Part shown: piece after piece, positions 28,573 to 37,091 of the stretch
Layout: every line of letters starts with the position of its first letter
How positions within the stretch are numbered: position 1 is the first letter of the stretch
From: Thermosipho africanus Ob7
GTDB taxonomy: Bacteria; Thermotogota; Thermotogae; Thermotogales; Fervidobacteriaceae
Assembly (NCBI RefSeq): GCF_003351105.1
Contig: NZ_NKRG01000001.1
Span: 1-64,000 of the forward strand
Reading direction: 5' to 3'
Length of the DNA stretch: 64,000 bases
Made by a program: the position numbers and the translations under genes
Notes under the pieces: generated by a model
The model's input: only the letters and a program-made list of their open reading frames with translations
The model's database searches: none
What the model was told of the DNA's origin: nothing

Positions 28573-28608
28573 AAGTAGGGCGCACTTGAGCGCCCTACTT
28601 ATTTTTTT
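28573..28608 (+). terminator. terminator after the secreted-protein gene
   Basis: An 11-bp perfect stem (28573-28583 with 28590-28600), a 6-base loop, and seven T at 28602-28608. The hairpin begins 2 bases after the stop codon. Confidence 0.92.
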
Positions 28609-28749
28609 GTAGTATTTCGTAAAGTATTTTATCACAATTTTTGAAAAAATAAACGTATCCTATTAAAAGCTTTGATTAGTATATTAAAGAATTATGTTAT
28701 ATTCTTCAATAATTCAGTTTTATGTTAGGATTTTCACAAAATATAAAGT

Positions 28750-28778
28750 TTGATAAATATACTAATATAAGTGATAAT
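28750..28778 (+). promoter_or_regulatory. gdh promoter
   Basis: TTGATA (28750-28755), exactly 17 bases, GATAAT (28773-28778). The predicted start near 28785 gives a 30-base leader. Another weaker candidate (TTGATT at 28672 with TGTTAT at 28695) lies upstream. Confidence 0.65.
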
Positions 28779-28814
28779 TTAAGTGTATTACAACAACATA
28801 GGGAGGTATTGAAA

Positions 28815-30098
28815 ATGAGATTAAGTGAACTTGGTAGATTAGAGGCTCCTGGACCACTTTATAAAATGGCACAAAACCAATTCTTAAGAGCTGCAAAACT
28901 CATGGATTTAGACCCAAACATTGGTAACTTTTTACTTTGGCCACAAAAATCACTAATTGTTCATTTTCCAGTAGTAATGGATGATGGGAGAGTTGAAATA
29001 TTCGAAGGATATAGAGTTCAACATAATACAGCAAGAGGTCCTGCAAAAGGTGGTATAAGGTATCACCCAGAAACAAATTTAGATGAAGTTTCTTCACTTG
29101 CATTCTGGATGACTTGGAAATGTGCTGTTGTTAACCTTCCATACGGTGGAGGTAAAGGTGGAGTTAGAGTTGATCCTAGAAAATTATCAGAAAAAGAATT
29201 AGAAAAACTCAGTAGAAGATTCTTCTCTGAAATTCAAATGATGGTAGGACCAACAAAAGATATTCCTGCACCAGACGTAAATACAAATGCAAAAATTATG
29301 GCATGGTTTATGGATACTTACAGCATGAATACTGGAAATACTACACTTGGTGTAGTTACCGGAAAACCATTAGACCTTGGTGGATCAGAAGGAAGACCAG
29401 AAGCAACCGGTCGTGGTGTTTCAATTACAGCTGCTGAAGCATGTAAGGCAAAAGGAATGGATATTTCAAAAGCAACAGTAGCAGTTCAAGGTTTTGGAAA
29501 CGTAGGTTCTTATGCAGCAAAAATTTTACATGAAGAATATGGTGCAAAAATTGTTGCAGTAAGTGACGTAAGTGGTGGCTTATACTGTGAAGAAGGCTTC
29601 GATGTAAATGACCTTATTAGATACAGAGACGAAAATGGAGGAGTTATCAAAGGATATCCAAAAGGTAAACCAATATCAAATGAGGAATTACTCACATTAG
29701 ATGTTGATATCTTAGTTCCTGCAGCGCTTGAAAATGCAATTAATGGAGAGATCGCAAAAGATGTTAGAGCAAAGATTATAGTTGAAGGTGCAAACGGTCC
29801 AACAACAGAAGAAGCAGAAAAAATATTAATCGAAAAAGATGTCCTTATTGTTCCTGATATTCTAGCAAACGCTGGTGGAGTTACAGTATCATACTTTGAA
29901 TGGGTACAAGACTTACAGAGCTTTTTCTGGGATATAGATGATATTAGAAAGAAATTGCACAGGATAATGACAAAATCTTTCAGTGAAGTGTACGCAACAA
30001 AAGAAAAATACAACACAGATATGAGAACAGCTGCATACATTGTCGCAATTTCAAGAGTAGCAGAAGCAGTCAAAAAAAGAGGATATTTCCCAATGTAA
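28815..30098 (+). CDS. gdhA: glutamate dehydrogenase (hexameric type)
   Basis: Reversible oxidative deamination of glutamate to 2-oxoglutarate. Seen: the substrate-binding YRVQHNTARGPAKGGIRYH, the catalytic-lysine region LPYGGGKGGVRVDP, DIPAPDVNTN, the Rossmann motif VQGFGNVGSYAAK, and ADILANAGGVTVSYFEW (as PDILANAGGVTVS). 427 aa is close to Thermotoga and archaeal enzymes. The ATG at 28815 follows GGGAGGTATTGAAA; the longer frame from 28722 covers the promoter. The terminator at 30117-30146 is shared with acpP. Confidence 0.95.
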   Translation: MRLSELGRLEAPGPLYKMAQNQFLRAAKLMDLDPNIGNFLLWPQKSLIVHFPVVMDDGRVEIFEGYRVQHNTARGPAKGGIRYHPETNLDEVSSLAFWMTWKCAVVNLPYGGGKGGVRVDPRKLSEKELEKLSRRFFSEIQMMVGPTKDIPAPDVNTNAKIMAWFMDTYSMNTGNTTLGVVTGKPLDLGGSEGRPEATGRGVSITAAEACKAKGMDISKATVAVQGFGNVGSYAAKILHEEYGAKIVAVSDVSGGLYCEEGFDVNDLIRYRDENGGVIKGYPKGKPISNEELLTLDVDILVPAALENAINGEIAKDVRAKIIVEGANGPTTEEAEKILIEKDVLIVPDILANAGGVTVSYFEWVQDLQSFFWDIDDIRKKLHRIMTKSFSEVYATKEKYNTDMRTAAYIVAISRVAEAVKKRGYFPM

Positions 30099-30116
30099 TA
30101 AAGTCTATAAAAAATC

Positions 30117-30147
30117 AAGCCCCCTTCAAATTTATGAAGGGGGCTTT
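30117..30147. terminator. bidirectional terminator between gdh and acpP
   Basis: An 11-bp perfect stem AAGCCCCCTTC / GAAGGGGGCTT around an 8-base loop between convergent genes. T-rich runs follow on both strands (TTTTAATTTT on plus, ATTTTTTATAG on minus). Confidence 0.9.
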
Positions 30148-30166
30148 TAATTTTGTATAGTAAAAA

Positions 30167-30397
30167 TTAAACTCTTGCGCTAATTAAATCAATAACATCT
30201 TTTACTGTGTTAATTTTTGAAAGATCGGAATCTTCCACTTTTACTCCAAATTCATCTTCAAAGGCCATGACTAAATCCACCATATCTAATGAATCAGCAC
30301 CTAAATCCTCAGTCAAACTCTTTTCGTCCGTAACTTCTTCAATATCCACACCAAGTTGGTCAGCGATAATTTCCCTTATTTTTTGAATTTTTTCCAT
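30167..30397 (-). CDS. acpP: acyl carrier protein
   Basis: Carrier of acyl chains in fatty-acid synthesis. The phosphopantetheine site is Ser36 in DLGADSLDMVDLVMAFE, with the same number as E. coli ACP. It is very acidic, 76 aa. I start at the ATG at 30397 after AGGAGGTGATTAAA. It is monocistronic, with its own consensus promoter and terminator, away from other fab genes. Confidence 0.96.
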   Translation of the reverse strand: MEKIQKIREIIADQLGVDIEEVTDEKSLTEDLGADSLDMVDLVMAFEDEFGVKVEDSDLSKINTVKDVIDLISARV

Positions 30398-30421
30398 TTT
30401 AATCACCTCCTGTCATAGGAA

Positions 30422-30450
30422 ATAATACCACAGAGAAAAGTTAGTGTCAA
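30422..30450 (-). promoter_or_regulatory. acpP promoter
   Basis: Minus strand TTGACA (30445-30450), exactly 17 bases, TATTAT (30422-30427), in the GTGGTATTAT context. The leader is about 15 bases before AGGAGG. Confidence 0.8.
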
Positions 30451-30479
30451 GTAAAAAAGTTAATGTAAATTAATTTTTA

Positions 30480-30513
30480 AAACAAAAATAAATCCCGCAT
30501 TCTTGCGGGATTT
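30480..30513 (-). terminator. terminator of the UPF0173-purA-TPR operon
   Basis: A 10-bp perfect stem AAATCCCGCA / TGCGGGATTT (30490-30499 with 30504-30513), a TTCT loop, and ATTTTTGTT following on the minus strand. It lies 8 bases after the end of the TPR-gene fragment. Confidence 0.88.
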
Positions 30514-30520
30514 ATTATAC

Positions 30521-30715
30521 CTATATGTTTAATATAAACTTCATTAATTTTCCAAGGAAAGTATTTTCATCTAATTCGTACTGAGTTGGTTCATAACTTA
30601 ATAGTTCTAAAAATTTTAAAATAAATTCTTCTAAATCATTTGGTTCGGTATAATTTTCCCAAAAATCTTCTAAGGAAGTTCTTTCAATTTCAAGCATGTG
30701 TTGGGCTTTTTTCAT
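30521..30715 (-). pseudogene. 3' fragment of the TPR gene, displaced by a frameshift
   Basis: The open frame with a start codon is only 64 aa (MKKAQHMLEIERTSLEDFW...). The same frame stays open upstream to about 30831 with no stop and no ATG, GTG or TTG, and reads like normal protein of this genome (FGRLFEKLNFEDLIDKSLEV). It joins the end of the TPR reading frame exactly if one T is removed from the T6 run at 30823-30828. I therefore read it as the C-terminal about 100 residues of the TPR protein, not as a separate gene. No ribosome site precedes the ATG at 30715. Confidence 0.65.
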
Positions 30716-30818
30716 TAAAGGAAAATCATACTCTGAAAGTACTTCTAAAGATTTATCTATTAAATCTTCAAAGTTTAATTTTTCAAAGAGTCTTCCAAAG
30801 TATATTATTTGAAAGACT

Positions 30819-31997
30819 TTATAAAAAACTAACTATCTTATCAATTTTAAATAAAACCATGGAAGCTTTTACAAGGTTTTTTTCAATTAATATTGGATCT
30901 GCACCGGCAATATAGGCACTTGAAATTATATATGAAAGTTTTTGATTAAAATCTTTAGCTTCTATTTTTGAAAATTCATCTAGGATAATTTCTCCTTTTT
31001 CATCCGTTAGATCAAATACTTTTTCTAGCTCGTCAAATTGAAAGTTTATATTGGAAAGCTTTTCTTCTAGTTCGTCTTTTAATTTGAATAGTACTTTTTT
31101 CAGGAAATCAACATATTCGGGATCATATTTTGTTAATTTATCAAGGATTTTATGATCGTATCCTTTAGTATAGAGCAAAATTTTTAAATAATTTTCTTCA
31201 TACTCTTCTCCAGCAAGTTTAAGGTTTTCCTCTGCATCTTCATACAAACCTAAATTTTTTTGTAGTAATCCAAGTTCATTATATACTTCTGGAGTTGGGT
31301 AATTATTTGCCAACTCCTTTAGAATCTGCAAAGCTTGAAAATGTTTTCCAAGTCTAATTAAAGTATATGAAAGGTTGTATGCAATTTCAGGTTTGTACTC
31401 CACAGATAATCCATCTCTAAAAATTTTTTCAGCCTTTTCAAATTTTTGAAGTTCATTATATAAGACCCCTAATCTCAAATATACCTGTGGTAGTTTTTCA
31501 ATTTTTAAAGCAGATTTATATGCAATTTCTGCATCTTTAAATTGACCATTTTCAAAGTATGTATCTCCAATTTTTAAAAGAGGTAATGAGAATTCTTTGT
31601 TTAATTCAAATGCCTTCATGTATATTTCTATTGCTTCATCGTAATCCTTTTTTAAATAAAGAACGTTCCCTAGTTCATAGTATCCAATATAGAAATTAGG
31701 ATTTAATGATACTGCTTGTTTTAACTCAATTTCTGCGTTATCATAATCACCTAGTTTAGCAAATAATAATCCATAGTAAAAGTGATATCTGTAATCGTAT
31801 AATACATTTTTTGCTTTTTCGAGTATTTTTCTCGCTTCTTCATATTTTTGTTCATTAAGTAATTTTTTAAACTTTTCATAGTAAAAATAAACAAGGTAAG
31901 TTGCCCAATAATCTGTTTTTTCAACAGAATATTGGGCTTCAAGTCCTCTTACTATGACATCTAAAGGTATTCTATCCATTTCTGTAATAAGCGGCAT
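30819..31997 (-). CDS. TPR-repeat protein (main fragment; probably extends at both ends)
   Basis: A soluble 392-aa protein whose middle (about residues 40-290) is a run of about eight tetratricopeptide repeats, such as YHFYYGLLFAKLGDYDNAE and GYYELGNVLYLKKDYDEAIE. TPRs form a right-handed superhelix for protein-protein contacts; the partner is unknown. The ATG at 31997 is the first usual start but lacks a ribosome site, and the frame is coherent upstream to 32084 (IKAIVYLPIKPEVAKKQ), where AGGAGG sits 9 bases before an ATC codon. At the 3' end it is cut by an apparent frameshift. The intact protein would have about 520 residues. Last gene of the purA operon. Confidence 0.7.
   Translation of the reverse strand: MPLITEMDRIPLDVIVRGLEAQYSVEKTDYWATYLVYFYYEKFKKLLNEQKYEEARKILEKAKNVLYDYRYHFYYGLLFAKLGDYDNAEIELKQAVSLNPNFYIGYYELGNVLYLKKDYDEAIEIYMKAFELNKEFSLPLLKIGDTYFENGQFKDAEIAYKSALKIEKLPQVYLRLGVLYNELQKFEKAEKIFRDGLSVEYKPEIAYNLSYTLIRLGKHFQALQILKELANNYPTPEVYNELGLLQKNLGLYEDAEENLKLAGEEYEENYLKILLYTKGYDHKILDKLTKYDPEYVDFLKKVLFKLKDELEEKLSNINFQFDELEKVFDLTDEKGEIILDEFSKIEAKDFNQKLSYIISSAYIAGADPILIEKNLVKASMVLFKIDKIVSFL
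30823..30828 (-). other. putative frameshift site (T6 run) in the TPR gene
   Basis: On the minus strand, AGT TTT TTA TAA ends the TPR frame. With one T fewer it reads AGT TTT TAT AAA GTC and stays open for about 100 more codons to the stop at 30521. The cause could be a sequencing or assembly error, a true mutation, or slippage on the homopolymer. Confidence 0.65.
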
Positions 31998-32081
31998 ATC
32001 CTCAACTAAAACAGGTAGTTTGACTGGTAAATTCTGTTTTTTGGCAACTTCAGGTTTTATTGGTAAATATACTATAGCCTT

Positions 32082-32100
32082 GATCCTATCACTCCTCCTA
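32082..32100 (-). promoter_or_regulatory. ribosome site facing an ATC codon at the likely TPR gene start
   Basis: Minus strand TAGGAGGAGTGATAGG then ATC AAG GCT. AGGAGG is the only strong ribosome site near the gene and is ideally spaced for ATC at 32082-32084. The nearby GTG at 32090-32092 is in another frame and hits a stop after six codons. Confidence 0.45.
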
Positions 32101-32104
32101 TTTT

Positions 32105-32440
32105 TTAACCAATTTTCCCAAATTTTCTTCCGGCAATTACATGAAAATGTATATGTGGAATTTCTTGTCCCGCTTGTTTTCCATTGTTTTGAACAATTCT
32201 ATATTCTTTAAAATTTAGTTCTTCTGATAATTTTTTAATTATATTAAATATTTTCCAAAATCTTCTTTGATCATCTTCTGATAATTCGTGTATTACAGGA
32301 ACGTGTTTTTTATAAATAACTAAAAGATGTATTGGGGCAACAGGGTTAATGTCTTTGATAACTATAAAATCTTCATCTTCGTATAACTTTTCGGATGGAA
32401 TTTCATTGTTTATTATTTTACAAAATACACAGTTTTCCAT
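32105..32440 (-). CDS. HIT family hydrolase (HinT type)
   Basis: Purine nucleotide phosphoramidase-like protein of 111 aa. The His triad is HIHFH in IPHIHFHVIAGRK, preceded by NNGKQAGQE; the N-terminal CVFCKIINNEIP has the usual zinc-type cysteine pair. It lies 11 bases after purA. Natural substrates of such proteins include adenylylated small molecules and aminoacyl-AMPs. Confidence 0.93.
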   Translation of the reverse strand: MENCVFCKIINNEIPSEKLYEDEDFIVIKDINPVAPIHLLVIYKKHVPVIHELSEDDQRRFWKIFNIIKKLSEELNFKEYRIVQNNGKQAGQEIPHIHFHVIAGRKFGKIG

Positions 32441-32451
32441 GTTTTCCCTCC

Positions 32452-33657
32452 CTACAATTTTATTATTTCTTCAACTTTTGGACCTACAGAAATATGTGTT
32501 ATTTTTCTTTTTACGTAAGATTCAATAAAGCTTAAGTATTCATTGAATTCTTTTGAAGTGTGATTTTCCCAGCCATCAAGAGTTTCATATATTGGTTCTG
32601 CTTTTTCCAAGTCATCTACTGAGCTAATTCTATCTACAATGTTACCGTCAATTTTGTATGCCACACAAACTTTTATTTTTTCCATGCCGTTTAGTATATC
32701 TCCTTTTGTCATTACAAGTTCTGTAGCTCCAGATACTGTAATTGCATACTTTAAGAGAGGAAGATCAAGCCAACCACATCTTCTAGGACGTCCTGTAGTT
32801 GCTCCAAATTCGTGACCTCTTTTTCTTATTTCTTCACCTTCTTTTCCAAATGCTTCTGTTGGAAATGGTCCATTTCCAACTCTTGTTAAATAAGCTTTGA
32901 AAACGCCTATATAATTCTCAGTTTTTACAGGAAAGCCAACACCATTTTGGATTCCAGTTGTATTACAATTTGCTCCAGTTACGTACGGATAGGTTCCAAC
33001 ATCTATATCCAGTAGTACGCCTTGTGTGCTTTCAAATAATATTTTGTTTTTGTTTATTAGGTTAATAATTTCTCCATGAGGGACTATATGGCTTTTTAGT
33101 TTTTCGTATGAGGTTAAAACATTTTCAATACTTTCGACTTCAATATTATATAGATTTTTGTAGAGTTTTGAAATGTTCTTTATTTTTTCATAGAATTTAT
33201 CTTTATTTTTAAAATCACTAAGTCTTATTCCTATTCTATGCACTTTATCAGCATAAGCTGGACCTATTCCGCGTTTTGTGGTTCCAACAGCATTTTTCCC
33301 TTTAATTTGTTCTAACTTTTCATCTAGTTTCTTATGATGTGGCAAGACAACATGTGCAAGTTCTGAAATGTAAAGTTTAGGATATGTACCTGTTTTACTT
33401 TTAAATTCTTCAATTTCTTCGACTAGTTGTTCTAAATCCAAAACAACTCCGTTAGAAATAATGGCTCCAACATTTTTTTTTACGTAAAATGAAGGTAGCA
33501 GGTGGTGAATCAATTTAAAATCAGTATATTCAACTGTGTGTCCAGCGTTGCTACCACCACTGTATCTTACCACATAATCATAATCCTTTGAGAAATAAGT
33601 TGTTACTTTACCTTTTCCTTCGTCCCCCCACTGTAATCCAAAAATAACGCTTTTCAA
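32452..33657 (-). CDS. purA: adenylosuccinate synthetase
   Basis: GTP-dependent first committed step from IMP to AMP. Seen: [12 protein letters not shown] (P-loop), [43 protein letters not shown] and the GTP-base TKGDILNG. At 401 aa it is about 25-30 residues shorter than the E. coli enzyme, but all motifs are present. TTG start at 33657 after GAGGTGAATTTTC. Confidence 0.95.
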   Translation of the reverse strand: MKSVIFGLQWGDEGKGKVTTYFSKDYDYVVRYSGGSNAGHTVEYTDFKLIHHLLPSFYVKKNVGAIISNGVVLDLEQLVEEIEEFKSKTGTYPKLYISELAHVVLPHHKKLDEKLEQIKGKNAVGTTKRGIGPAYADKVHRIGIRLSDFKNKDKFYEKIKNISKLYKNLYNIEVESIENVLTSYEKLKSHIVPHGEIINLINKNKILFESTQGVLLDIDVGTYPYVTGANCNTTGIQNGVGFPVKTENYIGVFKAYLTRVGNGPFPTEAFGKEGEEIRKRGHEFGATTGRPRRCGWLDLPLLKYAITVSGATELVMTKGDILNGMEKIKVCVAYKIDGNIVDRISSVDDLEKAEPIYETLDGWENHTSKEFNEYLSFIESYVKRKITHISVGPKVEEIIKL

Positions 33658-33672
33658 GAAAATTCACCTCGC

Positions 33673-34935
33673 TTAATAATCTTCAATAGTAGATTTTTTA
33701 TCACTAACAATGTTTTCTATTTCTACCAATCTTTTCAACAATTTTGATTTTAATGTTTCAACTTTTTCTATTTTCGATTTATAAAATTTTCCAACACAAA
33801 ATGTATTTAATTTTAAACTTGCAAACTCAACATTTTTTCCATGAAAGTATACTCCTCTTTCAAATGTGACTTTTTCTATCTGAGAAAATCTTATTACAAT
33901 ATTTGAAAAATCAGCAACTGTTAAAGACTTGGATCTGAGATTATATATATTAATATTTGTTAGACCTTCCACTCTTGAATTAGTAGAGTCAATATTATTT
34001 AATATAACTTCTCTAGTATTTGCAATATTTAAATTTGTTATTGTTGAGTTTTCTAAAACTAGAAAAGCGATGTGTTTAGCGTTTATGCTAGAAATAACAG
34101 AATTTTTTATTACAACAACGTTAGTTTTTGAAACATTTACATTTTCAAGATGTGCATTTTCTATATAGACAAGTTGCCCTCCATTTGAGGAAATTTCACC
34201 ATCAAAATTTTTTGTTTTTGAGACAAATTTTCCATTTTCTGAAACATCAAAGCTAATATATCCAGAAAAAGAAACATTTTCTGGAATATAAACTGTTCCT
34301 TTTACTGTTATTCCACTTTTTCCTATACTCTTTAATTCAACACCTGGTTCAAAAAAGAGTACAGCTTTTTCAGGAATTACAACACGTCCAACAATTTTGT
34401 ATGGAGATTTTGAGCTGAGTAAAATATTCTTATTATTTATTCCTGATATAGGAGTTTTAGAGTCAAGCGGTGTTATATTGCTTATGCTTGGTGGAACTAT
34501 GGAAAAGCCTCCCATATTTTTTGCTTCATCTATATTGCAGAATAAGAAGGGAGCTTTTTCATCTCTTTTAAAGCTTCCGGTAATTTTTTCACCAAAGAAA
34601 TTTATTCTATTTTCGTAATTAATTTTTAAAACTTCATTTTCCAAAATAACAAGATTAGGATCCCTTGTGGTGAATATTGTAGAAGTTGGTGGAATAGTGT
34701 CTATAATAACTTTAAACAAGAATTCCTGGTAACTTCCTACCAATCTTAAAGAATGAACTCCTTCTTCAAAATCAAGACCATTTATTTTTTTATCTTTTAT
34801 AGCAACTCCATTAAAATATCCATCTAGATTTTCAAATTCAATTTCAACATCGTTACTTCCGATGTACCGCGGGATATTGAAAGAAAAAAGTGTTAAAGAG
34901 AAAAGTACTAGGAAAATTACAATAATTTTTTTCAC
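33673..34935 (-). CDS. exported beta-helix-like protein of unknown function
   Basis: Signal peptide VKKIIVIFLVLFSLTLFSFN, then a beta-rich protein of 420 aa. From about residue 170 it is made of short repeating turns (VVIPEKAVLFFEPGVELK, VYIPENVSFSGYISF, VVVIKNSVISSINAKHIAF, LVLENSTITNLNIANT), the pattern of a right-handed parallel beta-helix. A short coiled segment ends it. The GTG at 34935 lies 7 bases after GGAG and 1 base after the preceding stop. It is probably periplasmic or under the toga. No catalytic site is visible. Confidence 0.75.
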   Translation of the reverse strand: MKKIIVIFLVLFSLTLFSFNIPRYIGSNDVEIEFENLDGYFNGVAIKDKKINGLDFEEGVHSLRLVGSYQEFLFKVIIDTIPPTSTIFTTRDPNLVILENEVLKINYENRINFFGEKITGSFKRDEKAPFLFCNIDEAKNMGGFSIVPPSISNITPLDSKTPISGINNKNILLSSKSPYKIVGRVVIPEKAVLFFEPGVELKSIGKSGITVKGTVYIPENVSFSGYISFDVSENGKFVSKTKNFDGEISSNGGQLVYIENAHLENVNVSKTNVVVIKNSVISSINAKHIAFLVLENSTITNLNIANTREVILNNIDSTNSRVEGLTNINIYNLRSKSLTVADFSNIVIRFSQIEKVTFERGVYFHGKNVEFASLKLNTFCVGKFYKSKIEKVETLKSKLLKRLVEIENIVSDKKSTIEDY

Positions 34936-34936
34936 T

Positions 34937-35608
34937 TTATATCTCCACACTTTCGCCAGGTTTTAGAATAATGCACTTAACTCCTAATTGCTTGGAACCC
35001 TTTTTAAATTTTTCTTCATCAGCGCTTATAATATCCCATGTGTTATAGTGCATAGGAATTACTACCTTAGGTTTTATCATTTCTACAGCCTTTAAGGCAT
35101 CTTCAACATCCATTACAAAATTTCCACCAATTGGTAATATTGCAACATCAACACCACGTAAAAGTTCCATATCTTTTGTAAGACCTGTATCTCCTGCATG
35201 ATATACAGATTTTTCAGAATAAATAACAAATCCCCCAGGATTACCTCCATATATTATATTATCTCCTTCAATTATGCCTGACCCATGTAAAGCAGGCGTC
35301 ATTTTTAATTTGCCAAAATCAAAATTAAATGATCCTCCAATATGCATTGGATGAACTTTATTAACACCTTTCTTTTGAAGATAATTGCATATTTCAAAGT
35401 TTGAAACAACAGTTGCATTATATTTTTTAGAAAGCTCCACAGTATCTCCAATGTGATCTCCATGGCCATGAGTTACTAGTATATAATCTATTTTGTCAAA
35501 AGAAAAATCTTTTGGAAATGCAGGATTTCCAGTTATAAATGGATCAATTAATATCTTTTTATTTGTTTCAATAAGAAAAACAGCATGCCCTAAAAATGTA
35601 ATTTTCAT
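34937..35608 (-). CDS. UPF0173 metal-dependent hydrolase (metallo-beta-lactamase fold)
   Basis: A 223-aa MBL-fold protein. The zinc motif [10 protein letters not shown] is present, plus the later His and Asp ligands (YHAGDTGLT and [10 protein letters not shown]). The N-terminus [14 protein letters not shown] is typical of UPF0173 (YtkL). The substrate is unknown. First gene of the purA operon, transcribed from its own promoter. Confidence 0.9.
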   Translation of the reverse strand: MKITFLGHAVFLIETNKKILIDPFITGNPAFPKDFSFDKIDYILVTHGHGDHIGDTVELSKKYNATVVSNFEICNYLQKKGVNKVHPMHIGGSFNFDFGKLKMTPALHGSGIIEGDNIIYGGNPGGFVIYSEKSVYHAGDTGLTKDMELLRGVDVAILPIGGNFVMDVEDALKAVEMIKPKVVIPMHYNTWDIISADEEKFKKGSKQLGVKCIILKPGESVEI

Positions 35609-35642
35609 ATTTTACACCTCCCTATCCATTTTTTACAACTAA

Positions 35643-35672
35643 ATTATACTCTATAACTTATATAACTTGCAA
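35643..35672 (-). promoter_or_regulatory. promoter of the UPF0173-purA operon
   Basis: Minus strand TTGCAA (35667-35672), 18 bases, consensus TATAAT (35643-35648). The plus-strand gene starts divergently at 35721, but I see no convincing promoter for it in the same gap. Confidence 0.6.
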
Positions 35673-35720
35673 TATACTTTTTCAACTTTCGTGTTAAAAT
35701 TTAAAAAGGGGGTGAATAAA

Positions 35721-37088
35721 TTGAAGGTTGATTTAGTTTTTGCAGAAATTGGTTCAACTACAACTGTGGTAACAGCCTTTCACAATTTGGATGGAAAAGT
35801 AAAAATTTTAGCTCAGGGAGAACATTGGACAACTGTAAATGAAGGGGACGTAACAATTGGAATAGAGAGAGCAATTGAAAATTTAAAAGAAAAACTGGGA
35901 GTCTCTAATTTTTCATGGGATAAATTTGCTGCTTCAAGTAGTGCAGCCGGTGGGCTAAAAATGACAGTTCATGGTCTAGTATATGATATGACTGTTCGAG
36001 CTGCAAAAGAAGCTGCACTTGGTGCGGGGGCTGTAATAAAATATATTACGGCAGGAAAAATGGATGAATTTCATCTTCACAAGATAAAGCAGATTTCGCC
36101 AAAATTAATACTTCTTGCCGGTGGAGTTGACTATGGAGAAAAAGAGACAGTAATTCATAATGCAAAATTACTGTCAAAGCTTGAGTTGGATGTTCCTATT
36201 ATTTATGCAGGTAATATCGCCGCAGCAGAACAGGTTGAATTCATTTTAAAAAATTCTGGAAAAACTGTTTTTGTGACTGAAAATGTTTATCCCAAAATAG
36301 ATCAGTTAAATGTTGAACCTACTAGAAATATAATAAAAGAAGTTTTTGCAAAACATATTACTAAAGCACCTGGCATGGAAAAGATTTATGATGTTGTAGA
36401 TTATGAAATTCATACAACCCCTGGTGCTGTAATGAAGGCGACGCAACTTTTATCTGAAATTTATGGAGATGTCTTAACAGTTGATATTGGTGGAGCTACA
36501 ACAGATGTAGATTCAGTAACAGAAGGAAGTAATGAAATTCAAGAGATTACAATTTCTCCAGAACCTGTTGCAAAGCGTACTGTTGAAGGTGATCTTGGAT
36601 TGTTTGTTAATGCTCACAATGTTATTGATTTAATTGGTAAAGAAAATTTAAAGCACGAATTTGAAAACTTAGATGAATTGATAGAAAGAATTTCACCTTA
36701 TCCAAAAACGGACCAAGATGAATATTTTATATCAAAACTTGCCTTATATTGCTTTCAGCAAGGAATAAGAAGACATGTCGGTAAAAAAAAGCATATATAT
36801 ACTGCGTTGGGAAGAAAATTAATAGCGGAAGGGAAAGATTTAACTGCTGTTAGGTATCTTTTTGGGACGGGAGGTTTTTTAAGTCGTTCAAAGTATGCAA
36901 AAGATGTTTTGAAAACTGTGAATAATCTGTCAAAATTACATCCGATGGAGCTTTTACCACAGAATGAAGTTAAAATATTTAGAGATAAATATTACATTTT
37001 TGCCGCGATAGGTGTAATTGCTAGTGAAATTGATAAAGAAATAGCTAAAAAGATATTATTAGAAGATCTAGAAGAATTGGGAGGTTAA
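35721..37088 (+). CDS. GlmL/MutL-family reactivating ATPase-like protein
   Basis: ASKHA-fold protein of the family named after MutL/GlmL of the glutamate mutase locus (not the mismatch repair MutL). Seen: the N-terminal phosphate motif AEIGSTTTVVTAF, KYITAGKMDEF, and VDIGGATTDVDSV. 455 aa. In other bacteria it sits beside B12-dependent mutases and is thought to reactivate them; none is in this window. TTG start at 35721 after AAAGGGGGTGAATAAA; the open frame from 35667 has no ribosome site. It heads the plus-strand ispE-lonB-trpS run. Confidence 0.85.
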   Translation: MKVDLVFAEIGSTTTVVTAFHNLDGKVKILAQGEHWTTVNEGDVTIGIERAIENLKEKLGVSNFSWDKFAASSSAAGGLKMTVHGLVYDMTVRAAKEAALGAGAVIKYITAGKMDEFHLHKIKQISPKLILLAGGVDYGEKETVIHNAKLLSKLELDVPIIYAGNIAAAEQVEFILKNSGKTVFVTENVYPKIDQLNVEPTRNIIKEVFAKHITKAPGMEKIYDVVDYEIHTTPGAVMKATQLLSEIYGDVLTVDIGGATTDVDSVTEGSNEIQEITISPEPVAKRTVEGDLGLFVNAHNVIDLIGKENLKHEFENLDELIERISPYPKTDQDEYFISKLALYCFQQGIRRHVGKKKHIYTALGRKLIAEGKDLTAVRYLFGTGGFLSRSKYAKDVLKTVNNLSKLHPMELLPQNEVKIFRDKYYIFAAIGVIASEIDKEIAKKILLEDLEELGG

Positions 37089-37091
37089 AAA

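Noticed and set aside
28722-28814. 31-residue N-terminal extension of glutamate dehydrogenase
   Set aside because: It overlaps the promoter at 28750-28778 and lacks a ribosome site; the ATG at 28815 fits the family start.
29510-30118. Minus-strand ORF of 202 codons antisense to gdh
   Set aside because: Typical antisense shadow, begins beyond the gdh stop and has no supporting signals.
30640-30915. Plus-strand ORF of 91 codons opposite the TPR gene
   Set aside because: Shadow of the minus-strand coding region, without a ribosome site or a sensible protein sequence.
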